NCBI GenBank assembly: GCA_003670825.1
Contig: QWQL01000054.1
Span: 1-12,220 of the forward strand
Direction of reading: 5' to 3'
Length of the DNA: 12,220 bases
Source of the DNA: Planctomycetota bacterium
Lineage (GTDB): Bacteria; Planctomycetota; Planctomycetia; Pirellulales; UBA1268
Of the stretch, positions 1-7,592 are shown one piece after another. Below the pieces are notes generated by a model, which ran no database searches, was not told the origin of the DNA, and worked only from the letters and a program-made list of their open reading frames with translations. The position numbers were made by a program, and so were the translations under genes. The stretch's first letter is position 1. Each line of letters opens with the position of its first letter.

Positions 1-83
1 TGGGCGACGGCAAGATCTTCGTGACGAATCTCGCTGAGGTCGTGCGGATCCGGACGGGCGAGACCGCAGCGGCGGCGATTTAG
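1..83 (+). CDS. P-II family nitrogen regulatory protein, C-terminal end (partial)
   Basis: The frame starting at base 3 reads GDGKIFVTNLAEVVRIRTGE followed by TAAAAI and a TAG stop at 81-83. This matches the P-II C-terminal signature, where GDGKIFV and the RIRTGE stretch lie next to the ATP and 2-oxoglutarate binding cleft. P-II proteins are small trimeric signal proteins that report nitrogen and energy status to ammonium transporters, glutamine synthetase control and other targets. Only the last 26 residues are in the window. The T-loop, including any uridylylated Tyr, is upstream of base 1, so GlnB and GlnK cannot be told apart. The gene converges on fumC. Confidence 0.9.
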   Translation, partial: GDGKIFVTNLAEVVRIRTGETAAAAI

Positions 84-166
84 AGGGCATCCATGTTATG
101 TGGAGCGTCATCTCCGTAAGCGAGGGCGGCTCGGCGAAGGGGGTCGGCGAACGCTCGCGGAGCCTT

Positions 167-182
167 GGGCGTATCCTCGCCC
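167..182 (+). terminator. weak hairpin in the convergent gap after the P-II gene
   Basis: GGGCG at 167-171 pairs with CGCCC at 178-182 around a 6-base loop. A TTTT run follows at 195-198, too far away for a classical intrinsic terminator. A second GGGCG (183-187) could pair with CGCCC (201-205) around that run. The 135-base gap between two convergent stops is a natural place for termination, but short GC hairpins are common by chance at this base composition. Confidence 0.2.
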
Positions 183-218
183 GGGCGACGCGACTTTTGC
201 CGCCCCCGAGCCGGCCAA

Positions 219-1634
219 TCATGTCGCCAGCGGTCGCGTCATCTCCACGGGCACGACCCAGGCGTCGTACTGCTCGGGGGTCACGTAGCCCAGGCCCACC
301 GCGGCCTCCTTCAGGCTCGTCCCCTGCACATGGGCCTGCTTGGCGATCTTCGCCGACTTCTCGTAGCCGATGTGGGTGTTGAGTGCCGTGACGAGCATCA
401 GGGAGTCGTCGAGGTGGTGCCTGATCCGGGCCAGGTTCGGCTCGATCCCCGTCGCACAGTGAATCCGCATCGAGTCGCAGGCGTCGGCGATCAGATCCGC
501 GCTCTCGAGCACGTTGTGCACCATCAGCGGCTTAAAGACGTTGAGCTGGAAGTGCCCCTGCGAGCCGGCAAAGGCCACCGCGGCGTCGTTGCCGAACACC
601 TGCACACAGACCATCGTCATCGCCTCGCACTGCGTCGGGTTGACCTTGCCGGGCATGATGGAACTGCCGGGCTCGTTCTCCGGGATCGAGATCTCGCCGA
701 TGCCGCAGCGGGGGCCCGAGGCCAGTAGGCGGATGTCGTTGGCGATCTTGAACAGGGCGATCGCGAGGCCGCGCTCTGCGGCGCTCACGTCGACCATGGC
801 GTCGTGGGCGGAGAGCGCCGCGAACTTGTTTGGCGCCGAGACGAACGGATGCCCGGTCTCCCGGGCGATGAAGGAGGCCGCCACGTCGCCGAACCTCGGA
901 TGGGCGTTGAGCCCGGTGCCCACCGCCGTGCCACCGATCGCCAGTTCGTAGAGGCCGGGCAGGGCCCGTTCGATTCCAGCGATCCGGTCGTCGAGCTGGG
1001 CCCGCCAGCTCGAGATTTCCTGGCCGAGCGTGATCGGGGTTGCGTCCTGGAGGTGCGTACGGCCGATCTTCACGAGGTCGGCATGCTTCGTCTCGAGTGC
1101 GAGGAACACGTCGCGAAGTTGCCGCACCGCCGGCAGCAGCCGGTCGTGGATCACCTGCACGGCGGCGATGTGCATCGCCGTCGGAAACGTGTCGTTCGAC
1201 GACTGGCCGCGGTTGACGTCGTCGTTGGGGTGGACCGGCTTCTTTGAGCCCAGCACCCCGCCGGCGATCTCGATGGCGCGGTTCGAGATCACCTCGTTGG
1301 CGTTCATGTTCGACTGCGTGCCGCTGCCGGTCTGGAAAACCACCAGCGGAAAGTGGTCGTCGAGCCTGCCGGCGATCACCTCGTCGGCCGCCTGCGAGAT
1401 CAGCGCCACGGTCTCAGCGGGGAGCTGGCCGAGTTCGCCGTTGGCCAGCGCTGCGCACTTCTTGAGGATGCCCAGGCTCTGCTTGAGAGGGCGGCCCCAC
1501 TGAAAGCGGTCGACGCCGATCTTGAAGTTGTCGAGAGACCGCTCCGTCTGGGCGCCCCAGTAGCGGTCGGCGGGAACCCGAACCTCGCCCATGCTGTCAG
1601 ACTCAGTGCGAAACGTCGGCTCGGTGGCAGGCAT
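219..1634 (-). CDS. fumC: class II fumarate hydratase (fumarase C)
   Basis: Cytosolic homotetrameric TCA-cycle enzyme converting fumarate and water to L-malate, without an iron-sulfur cluster. The 471 residues match the usual length of about 460-470. The N-terminal VPADRYWGAQTERS stretch, GSGTQSNMN (about 103-111), GQSSNDTFPTA (about 143-153) and GRTHLQDATPI (191-201) are all typical. The family signature GSSIMPGKVNPTQCEA lies at 323-338. By alignment with E. coli FumC from memory, His194 corresponds to His188, Ser324 to the catalytic Ser318, and Lys330 to Lys324. The start is supported by GGAG at 1646-1643, 8 bases upstream. Met15 is an internal alternative, but the family usually has a short leader before it. 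A 105-base gap separates it from the upstream 928-residue gene, so separate transcription is possible. Confidence 0.97.
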   Translation of the reverse strand: MPATEPTFRTESDSMGEVRVPADRYWGAQTERSLDNFKIGVDRFQWGRPLKQSLGILKKCAALANGELGQLPAETVALISQAADEVIAGRLDDHFPLVVFQTGSGTQSNMNANEVISNRAIEIAGGVLGSKKPVHPNDDVNRGQSSNDTFPTAMHIAAVQVIHDRLLPAVRQLRDVFLALETKHADLVKIGRTHLQDATPITLGQEISSWRAQLDDRIAGIERALPGLYELAIGGTAVGTGLNAHPRFGDVAASFIARETGHPFVSAPNKFAALSAHDAMVDVSAAERGLAIALFKIANDIRLLASGPRCGIGEISIPENEPGSSIMPGKVNPTQCEAMTMVCVQVFGNDAAVAFAGSQGHFQLNVFKPLMVHNVLESADLIADACDSMRIHCATGIEPNLARIRHHLDDSLMLVTALNTHIGYEKSAKIAKQAHVQGTSLKEAAVGLGYVTPEQYDAWVVPVEMTRPLAT

Positions 1635-1739
1635 CGGCGGGGCTCCAGGGGTGTGGACGGGCCCACAGAGTGTAGGCCGAGGCTGGTGGTGGTCTGCAAC
1701 CCGTCACCGCCATGCGTCGACGCGCAGAACAGCGACGCG

Positions 1740-4526
1740 TCAGCGGCGGAGGAGCCGCTGGGTCGCCTCGGGCGGCCTGGTGGCCGTGGCGGAGGTCCGC
1801 CCGCCGCCGGCCTGGGTGGTCGTCGCCAGCGCGATCGCCAGCCAGCCATCGGCGCTGACGGCCTGCACCGCCTGCACCCCGGCGAGTCGCGGGTTGGCCA
1901 GCATCTTCACCGGCACCAGCTTCACCGGCCGCTCCTTCGGAAACATCTTCCCGAAGATCGTGCGGAGGCCGAACTCCATGCGCCCCTTGTGGCCCGGCCC
2001 GCTGAGCTGCACCGGCCCTTCGCGTTCGAGCCTGACCTGCAGGCCGTCGGCCACCGGACGGTAGGCGACCTGGGCCACGATGTCGTACCAGTTGTTCCGG
2101 CGGCCGCTCTCCAGCGCGTCGAGCGAGACGCGGACCTGCACGAGTCCGTCGCGGCATTCGATCCGCACGGGCTCGGCCGCGGCGAATGTCACGTCGACCC
2201 CCGCGGGGAGGTCGTCTGGCACCTGCGGCGGCAGGCCGAGTTGCGAGCAGACGAGCCGCGTGAGCTCCTCGAGGCTCAGCTTCCGGCCGGCCAGGCCGAA
2301 CCGTCCGCAGGCGTTATTCACGCTCGACTCGTGCACCTGCATGCTGAACAGCGAGTCCTCCGGCGCCCTCGGCCGCGGCGTGTGGGCCGCAAGCTGCATG
2401 GCGGCGGCGAGCCGGAGCCGCGCCGTCGCGCCGGATGATGAGGTCTCGAGCGCGACGGCGGTGGGGTCGAGGCCGAGCCGCTCCATCGGCGCCCAGAACC
2501 GCTCGCGGATCTGCTCCGCCAGTTTCGTGAACTGCGGCTCGGTCTGCTGATCGACCTCATGACAGGCGCGGCTGACGATCTTGACGTTGACCTCCCGCGT
2601 GGCCTGGTCGAGGTTCTCATCGTGCTGGTTGCGGACGAAGCCGCGGACAATCGAACCCATCAGCGGGACCGAGTCGAAGCTGGTCTCGATGCCGGCCAGC
2701 TGCGACTGGTTGGATGCCGAGCCGCGGGCTGCTCCGAACGAGAGCCCGCGCGGTGACACCTCCAGCGGCTTGAACACCGTGAACGTCGACAGGCCGCGGG
2801 AGTGAATCGCCACCGAGCCCGCGTTGGTGACCGTCCGCGAGGCCACCTCGCCCATCACCAGCAGTTCGAGCCGGATCTCGGTGGGATGCGGCGTGAAGCG
2901 GATCGCCGTGGACTGCTCGACGGTCTTCGTGCCCCGCACCTTTCTGCCGAGCACGTAGTCTTGCAGCGGGCCGGTGGTGACCGTCGACTCCGGGAGCATC
3001 TTCTCCACGAAGGCGTCGTTGATCGCGATCCGGACGTTCGGCGAAAGATAGTGGTCGTGAACGGCACGATCCAGCGCCCGCGCGGCGGGGAGCGTGGTCG
3101 CCACGACCGCCCGCAGCGACTCCCGCACCTGGGCGGCGTCGGCCGGATCCCGCGACACTTCGTACCGTTCCAGCCCGTCGAGGAGCCGCGCGACCTCGAT
3201 GGTGGTGCAGGCGGCAGCGAGGCCCGGGCCCACCTCCGCCCCGGCGATCGCCGGGGGAGCGGCTCCGGTCTCCGCGCAGCACGATGTCGCCGCCCGCCAG
3301 ACAGCCACGCGGCGCGAGAGGGCCAGCGCCGCCCGCCGGATCTGCGAGGCCAGGGGCGCGTCGGGGGTGTCATCGGCGATCTTCATCCCTTCCGGCACGC
3401 GGTCGCCGAGCACGATGAGCGGTGCCTCACCGGCGGTGTCGCCGGGGCCCGATGTATCCGTGGCGGTCGCCAGCGACCCCAGGGTGTCGGCGGCCCAGGT
3501 CGCGGCAGGGCTGGTGTCGCCGCTGCTGGCGAGCTGCCGCAGTTGCCCGATGAGCGCCTCGGGCGTCGGCCACTGGGTGCCGTCGTTCGTCGGCGGCGCG
3601 GCCGCTCCACCGGCCGCCGGCCGGTCGGGGGAGGCCCGCTGGGCGATCCGGTCGCGGACTCGGTCGAGCAGTCGTCCGGCGCCGGGCGGTGCGGCGCTTG
3701 CGTCGGCGTCGGAGCCGGAGCCGGTGTCAGCACGAAACTCGGCGCGGCGATCGGCGATCCGGCCCAGGAGCCTGCCGCCGCGGGGCGCGGGCTCGGGAGG
3801 CTGCCCGGGGGCGGGTGACTCGGTCCAGTTGACGCCGTCGGGATCGGTCCATGCCTCGCCGGGCAGCGGGGCGGCGGCAGGGGACTCCCGGAGCCTCTCG
3901 ATCGGGAGCGATGCATCTGCCGCCGCTGCGGGGGCGGGGAGTTGTTCCGCCTGTAATCGCGTGACGAGCGCTCGCAGCGAGGGAGACTCCGCGGGCACGA
4001 CGGCCTCGTCGCCGACCTCGTGGGGAAATGCCGGTGTGGGGAGCAAAGGACCGGCGGTCGCCATCGGCTGTGGCGTAGCCGGCTGCTCGACACGCACGTC
4101 GTCGCGAACTGAGGTCGGCAGCGCCTGCGCGATGATCGCATGGCCGATGGGAGCGGGCGCATCGGCGAGGGCCAGCCGTTCCGGTAGCGGCGTGGGAGGC
4201 GGTGGCGTGGGCTTGGATGCAAGCAGGACCGCGGCGGCGGGGAGGTTCTCTTCGACGGCGATGGGTGGCCGTTCCGCCTCCACGGGAACGTCCTCGATGG
4301 CAACCGTGACGGCGTTGTTGCGATCGCCGTCGCCCGCGTCGTCAATCTGGAAGATCGACTCCGGCGGAGGCTCCCAGGCCGCCGGGCCGGTGACCGCCAG
4401 CGCGAACGAAAGGCCCGACACGAATGCCGCTGCGACGATGTGACCCCCGCGGCGTGCGGTGGTGCCGTGCGTGGTCGCCATGATCGAACGAGGCCCGCCT
4501 GCCGTTGAATGTGGGCCGTCCGCCAT
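1740..4526 (-). CDS. large conserved hypothetical exported or anchored protein, Pro/Ala-rich linker
   Basis: I do not recognise a named family. The 928 residues divide into parts: a basic N-terminus, a hydrophobic segment at about 29-50 (uncleaved anchor or long signal peptide), a low-complexity Ala/Pro/Asp-rich region at about 52-360, and an ordered C-terminal part at about 365-900. The linker holds a short internal repeat, GGRLLGRIADR (250-260) and AGRLLDRVRDR (284-294). Two Cys pairs or singles occur (416-417, 440, 655, 740, 760, 791). The C-terminal part mixes helix-like stretches with beta-rich segments such as 540-600 and 776-835, and no catalytic motif stands out. GGAAGG at 4541-4536, 9 bases upstream, supports this start; Met16 (4481) is an alternative with no clear ribosome binding site. 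It lies 165 bases downstream of holB. A structural or cell-envelope role is only a guess. Confidence 0.8.
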   Translation of the reverse strand: MADGPHSTAGGPRSIMATTHGTTARRGGHIVAAAFVSGLSFALAVTGPAAWEPPPESIFQIDDAGDGDRNNAVTVAIEDVPVEAERPPIAVEENLPAAAVLLASKPTPPPPTPLPERLALADAPAPIGHAIIAQALPTSVRDDVRVEQPATPQPMATAGPLLPTPAFPHEVGDEAVVPAESPSLRALVTRLQAEQLPAPAAAADASLPIERLRESPAAAPLPGEAWTDPDGVNWTESPAPGQPPEPAPRGGRLLGRIADRRAEFRADTGSGSDADASAAPPGAGRLLDRVRDRIAQRASPDRPAAGGAAAPPTNDGTQWPTPEALIGQLRQLASSGDTSPAATWAADTLGSLATATDTSGPGDTAGEAPLIVLGDRVPEGMKIADDTPDAPLASQIRRAALALSRRVAVWRAATSCCAETGAAPPAIAGAEVGPGLAAACTTIEVARLLDGLERYEVSRDPADAAQVRESLRAVVATTLPAARALDRAVHDHYLSPNVRIAINDAFVEKMLPESTVTTGPLQDYVLGRKVRGTKTVEQSTAIRFTPHPTEIRLELLVMGEVASRTVTNAGSVAIHSRGLSTFTVFKPLEVSPRGLSFGAARGSASNQSQLAGIETSFDSVPLMGSIVRGFVRNQHDENLDQATREVNVKIVSRACHEVDQQTEPQFTKLAEQIRERFWAPMERLGLDPTAVALETSSSGATARLRLAAAMQLAAHTPRPRAPEDSLFSMQVHESSVNNACGRFGLAGRKLSLEELTRLVCSQLGLPPQVPDDLPAGVDVTFAAAEPVRIECRDGLVQVRVSLDALESGRRNNWYDIVAQVAYRPVADGLQVRLEREGPVQLSGPGHKGRMEFGLRTIFGKMFPKERPVKLVPVKMLANPRLAGVQAVQAVSADGWLAIALATTTQAGGGRTSATATRPPEATQRLLRR

Positions 4527-4545
4527 CGGTACGACCCTTCCACAT

Positions 4546-4577
4546 GGATCGACTGGCGCCGTCGGAAAAATCGATCC
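4546..4577. repeat. inverted repeat upstream of the 928-residue gene
   Basis: GGATCGA (4546-4552) and TCGATCC (4571-4577) form a perfect 7-base inverted repeat with an 18-base spacer. The spacer holds the palindrome GGCGCC and an A5 run. It sits 19 bases upstream of the start codon at 4526, just before the Shine-Dalgarno element. It could be an operator or a leader-RNA hairpin. The arms contain the common GATC/CGATCG-type motif of this genome, so chance is possible. Confidence 0.35.
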
Positions 4578-4691
4578 GCGACGCTGCAGCCCGCAGGGTC
4601 AGGCCGCCGCCGCCTTGGATCTGGAGAGCCGGGGAAGCGACGTGACGCCGGCCAGCGGGGCTGGATGGGTGGGCCGCGTCGCCGCGGGCGT

Positions 4692-5744
4692 TCAGGAGAG
4701 CCTGGCGAGCCGTGGCTCTTCGAGGATCGCCGTCCACGCGTCGATGACCACGCTGATGTGGGCGTTGCGGTCGACGTAGCCGAGCGCGTCGAGTGTGCCA
4801 TCGACGGCGGCCAGCGCCGCGTCGACGTCCGCGGTCCAGGCCTGGGCGGCCCGGGCCAGCGCTGGGTCGGACGTCGCCCGTCCCACGGCCCCGGTGGCGG
4901 CCGCCCGGAACACCTCGAGCGCCGACTCCAGCACGATCCGCAGTCGTGCTCGCCGCGGCGGGGCCTCCTTACCGGCCGCGTCGACGAAGGCGATCAGTTC
5001 GCGGGCCAGGTCGACGCCGTGCAGCGGGTGCCGCGCCAAGAGTTCGAGCAGCCGGCCAAGGAAGGCGGTGATTTCGGGATCGAGCAGGAGCCGCGCCCGG
5101 GAGAGGCTGCCCCCCGCCGCACGGCTGCACGCGTCGAGCGTTGCGGCATCCACCGGCGAATCCGCCGCGTGGGATTCCCGCTCGAGCACCAGCCGCACCT
5201 TCTCGGCGGGCAGCGGTGCGAACCGGATCACCTGACACCGCGAGCGGATCGTGGGCAGCTGCCGCTCGATCGACGTTCCCACGAGAATGATGACAGCCCC
5301 CAGCGGCGGCTCCTCCAGTGTCTTGAGCAGGCAGTTGGCCGCCTCATCCAGATGGTCGGCGTCCATGATCACGGCGACCTTGCGGTCACCAACTGAGGGC
5401 CGCAGCAGGATCCGCCAGCAGAGCCCCTCTCGCATGCGGTGGGCGTTGTCGCCGATCAGCAGGTCGATTGGGATCGTCGACCGTTCGTCGGGCTTTCGGA
5501 CGACGTCGATGTCGGGATGGCTGCCGGCCTGCGCCTGCACGCACGATCCGCACCTGCCGCAGGCCACGAGCCCCGGCTGCGGTGCCTGGCAGGTGAGCGA
5601 CCGGCCCAGCGCCAGGGCGAAGGCGCCCTTGCCAACCCCGGGTGGCCCCACGAAGAGATAGGAGCCGGCGACCCGGCCGTGAGCCTCTGCGGCCACGAAC
5701 CGTGCCGCGATCGCGTCGTGTCCCTCGATGCCCTGCCATGCCAT
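4692..5744 (-). CDS. holB: DNA polymerase III delta' subunit (clamp loader)
   Basis: Stator subunit of the clamp loader that opens and loads the beta sliding clamp at the replication fork. The 350 residues show the expected order: Walker A GPPGVGKG (33-40), a zinc module with Cys52, Cys62, Cys65 and Cys68 followed by GSHPD, a Walker B-like VAVIMDADHLDE (123-134), ANCLLKTLEEPP (136-147), and the SRC motif (168-170) that carries the trans-acting arginine in these AAA+ proteins. The zinc spacing resembles E. coli delta'. The P-loop is intact, unlike the degenerate one of E. coli delta'. DnaX (tau/gamma) is the main alternative, but it is normally longer and has a more canonical Walker B. The start is 12 bases after the tmk stop, and a GAGGG next to that stop may serve as its ribosome binding site, which suggests coupling. 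Confidence 0.9.
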   Translation of the reverse strand: MAWQGIEGHDAIAARFVAAEAHGRVAGSYLFVGPPGVGKGAFALALGRSLTCQAPQPGLVACGRCGSCVQAQAGSHPDIDVVRKPDERSTIPIDLLIGDNAHRMREGLCWRILLRPSVGDRKVAVIMDADHLDEAANCLLKTLEEPPLGAVIILVGTSIERQLPTIRSRCQVIRFAPLPAEKVRLVLERESHAADSPVDAATLDACSRAAGGSLSRARLLLDPEITAFLGRLLELLARHPLHGVDLARELIAFVDAAGKEAPPRRARLRIVLESALEVFRAAATGAVGRATSDPALARAAQAWTADVDAALAAVDGTLDALGYVDRNAHISVVIDAWTAILEEPRLARLS

Positions 5745-5756
5745 AGACGACGGCCC

Positions 5757-6380
5757 TCAGGCGAGTTCTGGAAACGTCGACTGGATCGTGTCGCGGATTC
5801 GCTCCGCGACCTCGTCGATGCCGGCGGTGCCGTCGACCACCGCGATGCCCTCGGGATGACCCGCGACCTCGGCGAGGTAGCCGGCCCGGAGCCGACGGCG
5901 GAACTCGGCACCCCGATTCTCGAGCTTGTCGAGCGGGCGGTCGAGCCGGCGGGCCGCGGTCTCGAGATCGACGTCGATCAGCACGACGAGGTCAGGCATC
6001 AGGCCGCCGGTGGCCATGCCCCCCACACCCCGGATGGCCTCCGGATCGAGACCGCCCGCATGCCCCTGGTAGACGATGTTGGCGAGCAGATAGCGATCGG
6101 AGACGACCCACTCGCCACGGGCGAGAGCAGGCCTCACGACCTCGGCCACCAGCTGTGCCCGCGCCGCCATGTAGAGAAACATCTCGGCGGTGGCTGCGAG
6201 GTGCAGATCGTGGCGGTCGAGCAGGATCGCGCGGACGGCGTCGCCGACGGGCGTCGATCCGGGGTCGCGGCAGGTCGTCACGGTCTGGCCGCGGCCCCGC
6301 AGCCAGTCGGCGAGCCGGCCGATCTGGGCCGACTTACCGGCGCCGTCGATGCCGTCGAGCGAGATGAAACGGGCAGTCAT
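5757..6380 (-). CDS. tmk: thymidylate kinase (dTMP kinase)
   Basis: Phosphorylates dTMP to dTDP with ATP in the cytosol, feeding dTTP synthesis. The 207 residues match the family length. The start at 6380 is chosen because MTARFISLDG leads straight into the P-loop GIDGAGKS (10-17). The open frame continues another 66 codons upstream, but that stretch is low-complexity and does not look like Tmk. Other markers are the TCRDPGST stretch (36-43, corresponding to TREPGGT), SDRY (94-97), LVVLIDVDLETAARRL (131-146) and a LID-like segment with Arg148, Lys152, Arg156 and Arg161-163. No strong Shine-Dalgarno is seen. It is followed 12 bases later by holB, a frequent bacterial pairing. Upstream, a 79-base gap with an inverted repeat separates it from the esterase gene. 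Confidence 0.95.
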   Translation of the reverse strand: MTARFISLDGIDGAGKSAQIGRLADWLRGRGQTVTTCRDPGSTPVGDAVRAILLDRHDLHLAATAEMFLYMAARAQLVAEVVRPALARGEWVVSDRYLLANIVYQGHAGGLDPEAIRGVGGMATGGLMPDLVVLIDVDLETAARRLDRPLDKLENRGAEFRRRLRAGYLAEVAGHPEGIAVVDGTAGIDEVAERIRDTIQSTFPELA

Positions 6381-6402
6381 GTCGGTCGCAGGTCTCTCGA
6401 TC

Positions 6403-6436
6403 AAGCCCGCCGCAGACAGCGACGGGAGCCGGGCTT
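6403..6436 (-). terminator. inverted repeat between the esterase gene and tmk
   Basis: AAGCCCG (6403-6409) and CGGGCTT (6430-6436) form a perfect 7-base inverted repeat with a 20-base spacer, inside the 79-base gap after the esterase stop and before tmk. Read on the minus strand it would make a GC-rich hairpin but lacks a downstream T run. It may be a Rho-independent-like stop for the esterase transcript or a leader structure for tmk. Confidence 0.35.
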
Positions 6437-6459
6437 TCGTGTCTGGAGAAATCAGAACA

Positions 6460-7437
6460 TCAAAACCCGTGCGCGCCGAGCCAGCGGCGGCATTCGCCCG
6501 TCCAGGGGTGGAGTTGCTTCGCGGCGTCGTAGGGCCGCACACCGAGGCCGAGGCCGTGGGGGCCGGTCTCAAAGACATGGAGCTCGTAGGGCCGCTCGTG
6601 CGACTTGAGCTTCAGGCAGAGTTCGAGAATTGGCTCGAGCTTCACCGCCTTGTCTTCCCAGGTGTGCCAGATGAACAGCGGCGGCATGCCGGCATGCGCG
6701 GCGAGTTCGCCGGAGAGTTGCTCGGCGAGTTCCTCGCTCGGCGAGTCGCCGAGCAGGTTTTTCCGCGAGCCGCGATGCGTCTTCTCGGGCAGCATGCTCA
6801 CGACCGGGTAGCAGAGCACGCCGAGATCGGGCCGCGACGAGCCGCGGTCGATCGGATCGGGAGCCTGGTCGTCGCCCGGTCCACCCTGGATGCACGAGGT
6901 GAGCGCCAGGTGGCCGCCGGCCGACGAGCCCATCACGCCCACCCGGCCGGGGTCGATGCCCAGTCGCTCGTGGTCGTGCCGCACCAGACGGATGGCCCGC
7001 GAGACGTCGCCGATCATCACGGGATGCCGGTAGCCCTTGCTGCCGAGCCGGTACCTCAGCACGAAGGCCGAGATCCCCTGCGTGGTCAGCCACCTGGCGT
7101 AGTCGCTCCCCTCGTGGTCGGCGAGCCCCCCGTAGCCGCCCCCCGGGCAGACGACGATCGCGGCCGATGGTGCGGCCTGCTTTGGTGCCGGCCACCAGGC
7201 CACGGCGGGGATGTCGTGGTCGGCCGTGCCCCGCGATGCCGGCGCGTCGCCCGGCCAGAGCCGGATCGTCTCGGCCGCGGCGGTGGCCGTCATCGGCGCG
7301 GCATCATCGGCCTCCGCCGTGGCCAGCGGCGGCACGAGCGTGGTGAGCAGCGTGGTGGCTGCAAAAGCGGCGAGTGGCAGGGAGCGGATGATCATCACAC
7401 GAATACCTGCTTGACGCGACGGCCCGAGCAGCAGCAT
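6460..7437 (-). CDS. secreted alpha/beta hydrolase, acetylxylan-esterase/BD-FAE-like
   Basis: Predicted exported serine esterase, perhaps deacetylating plant or algal polysaccharides; the substrate is an inference. The 325-residue protein has a hydrophobic N-terminal segment (about 19-40) ending ATAEA, typical of a signal peptide. An oxyanion-type CPGGGYGG stretch follows at about 97-104, and YRHPVMIGDVSRAIRLVR is typical of this esterase group. The nucleophile elbow GSSAGG puts Ser172 as nucleophile; Asp262 (HTWEDKAV) and His294 (GPHGLGL) complete the likely triad. The start at 7437 is chosen for GGAG at 7448-7445, 7 bases upstream and the same spacing as nagA. An ATG at 7395 gives a tidier 27-residue signal peptide but a weak ribosome binding site. 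The reading frame stays open upstream across the TPR gene, but that part is a shadow. Confidence 0.85.
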   Translation of the reverse strand: MLLLGPSRQAGIRVMIIRSLPLAAFAATTLLTTLVPPLATAEADDAAPMTATAAAETIRLWPGDAPASRGTADHDIPAVAWWPAPKQAAPSAAIVVCPGGGYGGLADHEGSDYARWLTTQGISAFVLRYRLGSKGYRHPVMIGDVSRAIRLVRHDHERLGIDPGRVGVMGSSAGGHLALTSCIQGGPGDDQAPDPIDRGSSRPDLGVLCYPVVSMLPEKTHRGSRKNLLGDSPSEELAEQLSGELAAHAGMPPLFIWHTWEDKAVKLEPILELCLKLKSHERPYELHVFETGPHGLGLGVRPYDAAKQLHPWTGECRRWLGAHGF

Positions 7438-7444
7438 ACGGCCT

Positions 7445-7448
7445 CTCC
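7445..7448 (-). promoter_or_regulatory. ribosome binding site deciding the esterase start
   Basis: Minus-strand GGAG with a 7-base spacer to the ATG at 7437-7435. The local string GGAGAGGCC also precedes the nagA start at the same distance. No comparable element precedes the in-frame ATG at 7395. Confidence 0.5.
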
Positions 7449-7549
7449 GGCGTCGCAAGCCCCGCGATCTGGCCCACCCCTCGCCTTGGACTGCTGACGG
7501 AGGTGCAGGTTTCCTACTCGCACCCGGTCCGCCGGTGGGCCGTGGGGAA

Positions 7550-7570
7550 CCGCAGGTAGAAAACCCGCGG
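7550..7570 (-). terminator. hairpin after the TPR-like gene
   Basis: CCGCAGG (7550-7556) and CCCGCGG (7564-7570) pair over 7 positions with one mismatch around a 7-base loop, TAGAAAA on the plus strand. It begins 22 bases after the stop of the TPR-like gene on the minus strand. There is no clear T run after it (TTCCCC follows on the minus strand). A longer overlapping inverted repeat uses 7508-7517 and 7556-7565 with one mismatch, so two alternative folds are possible. Confidence 0.35.
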
Positions 7571-7592
7571 CTACGGATGGGCGCGGCTTCCC

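Noticed and set aside
3094..4801. Long overlapping frames on both strands over the 928-residue gene (3094-4443 plus, 3383-4801 minus)
   Set aside because: Both are Ser/Arg/Ala/Pro low-complexity translations of the GC-rich linker region. The 1740-4526 frame has an ordered C-terminal part and a ribosome binding site.
6381..6578. Upstream extension of the tmk frame by 66 codons
   Set aside because: Tmk proteins begin just before the P-loop, as the start at 6380 gives, and the extension overlaps the 3' end of the esterase gene.
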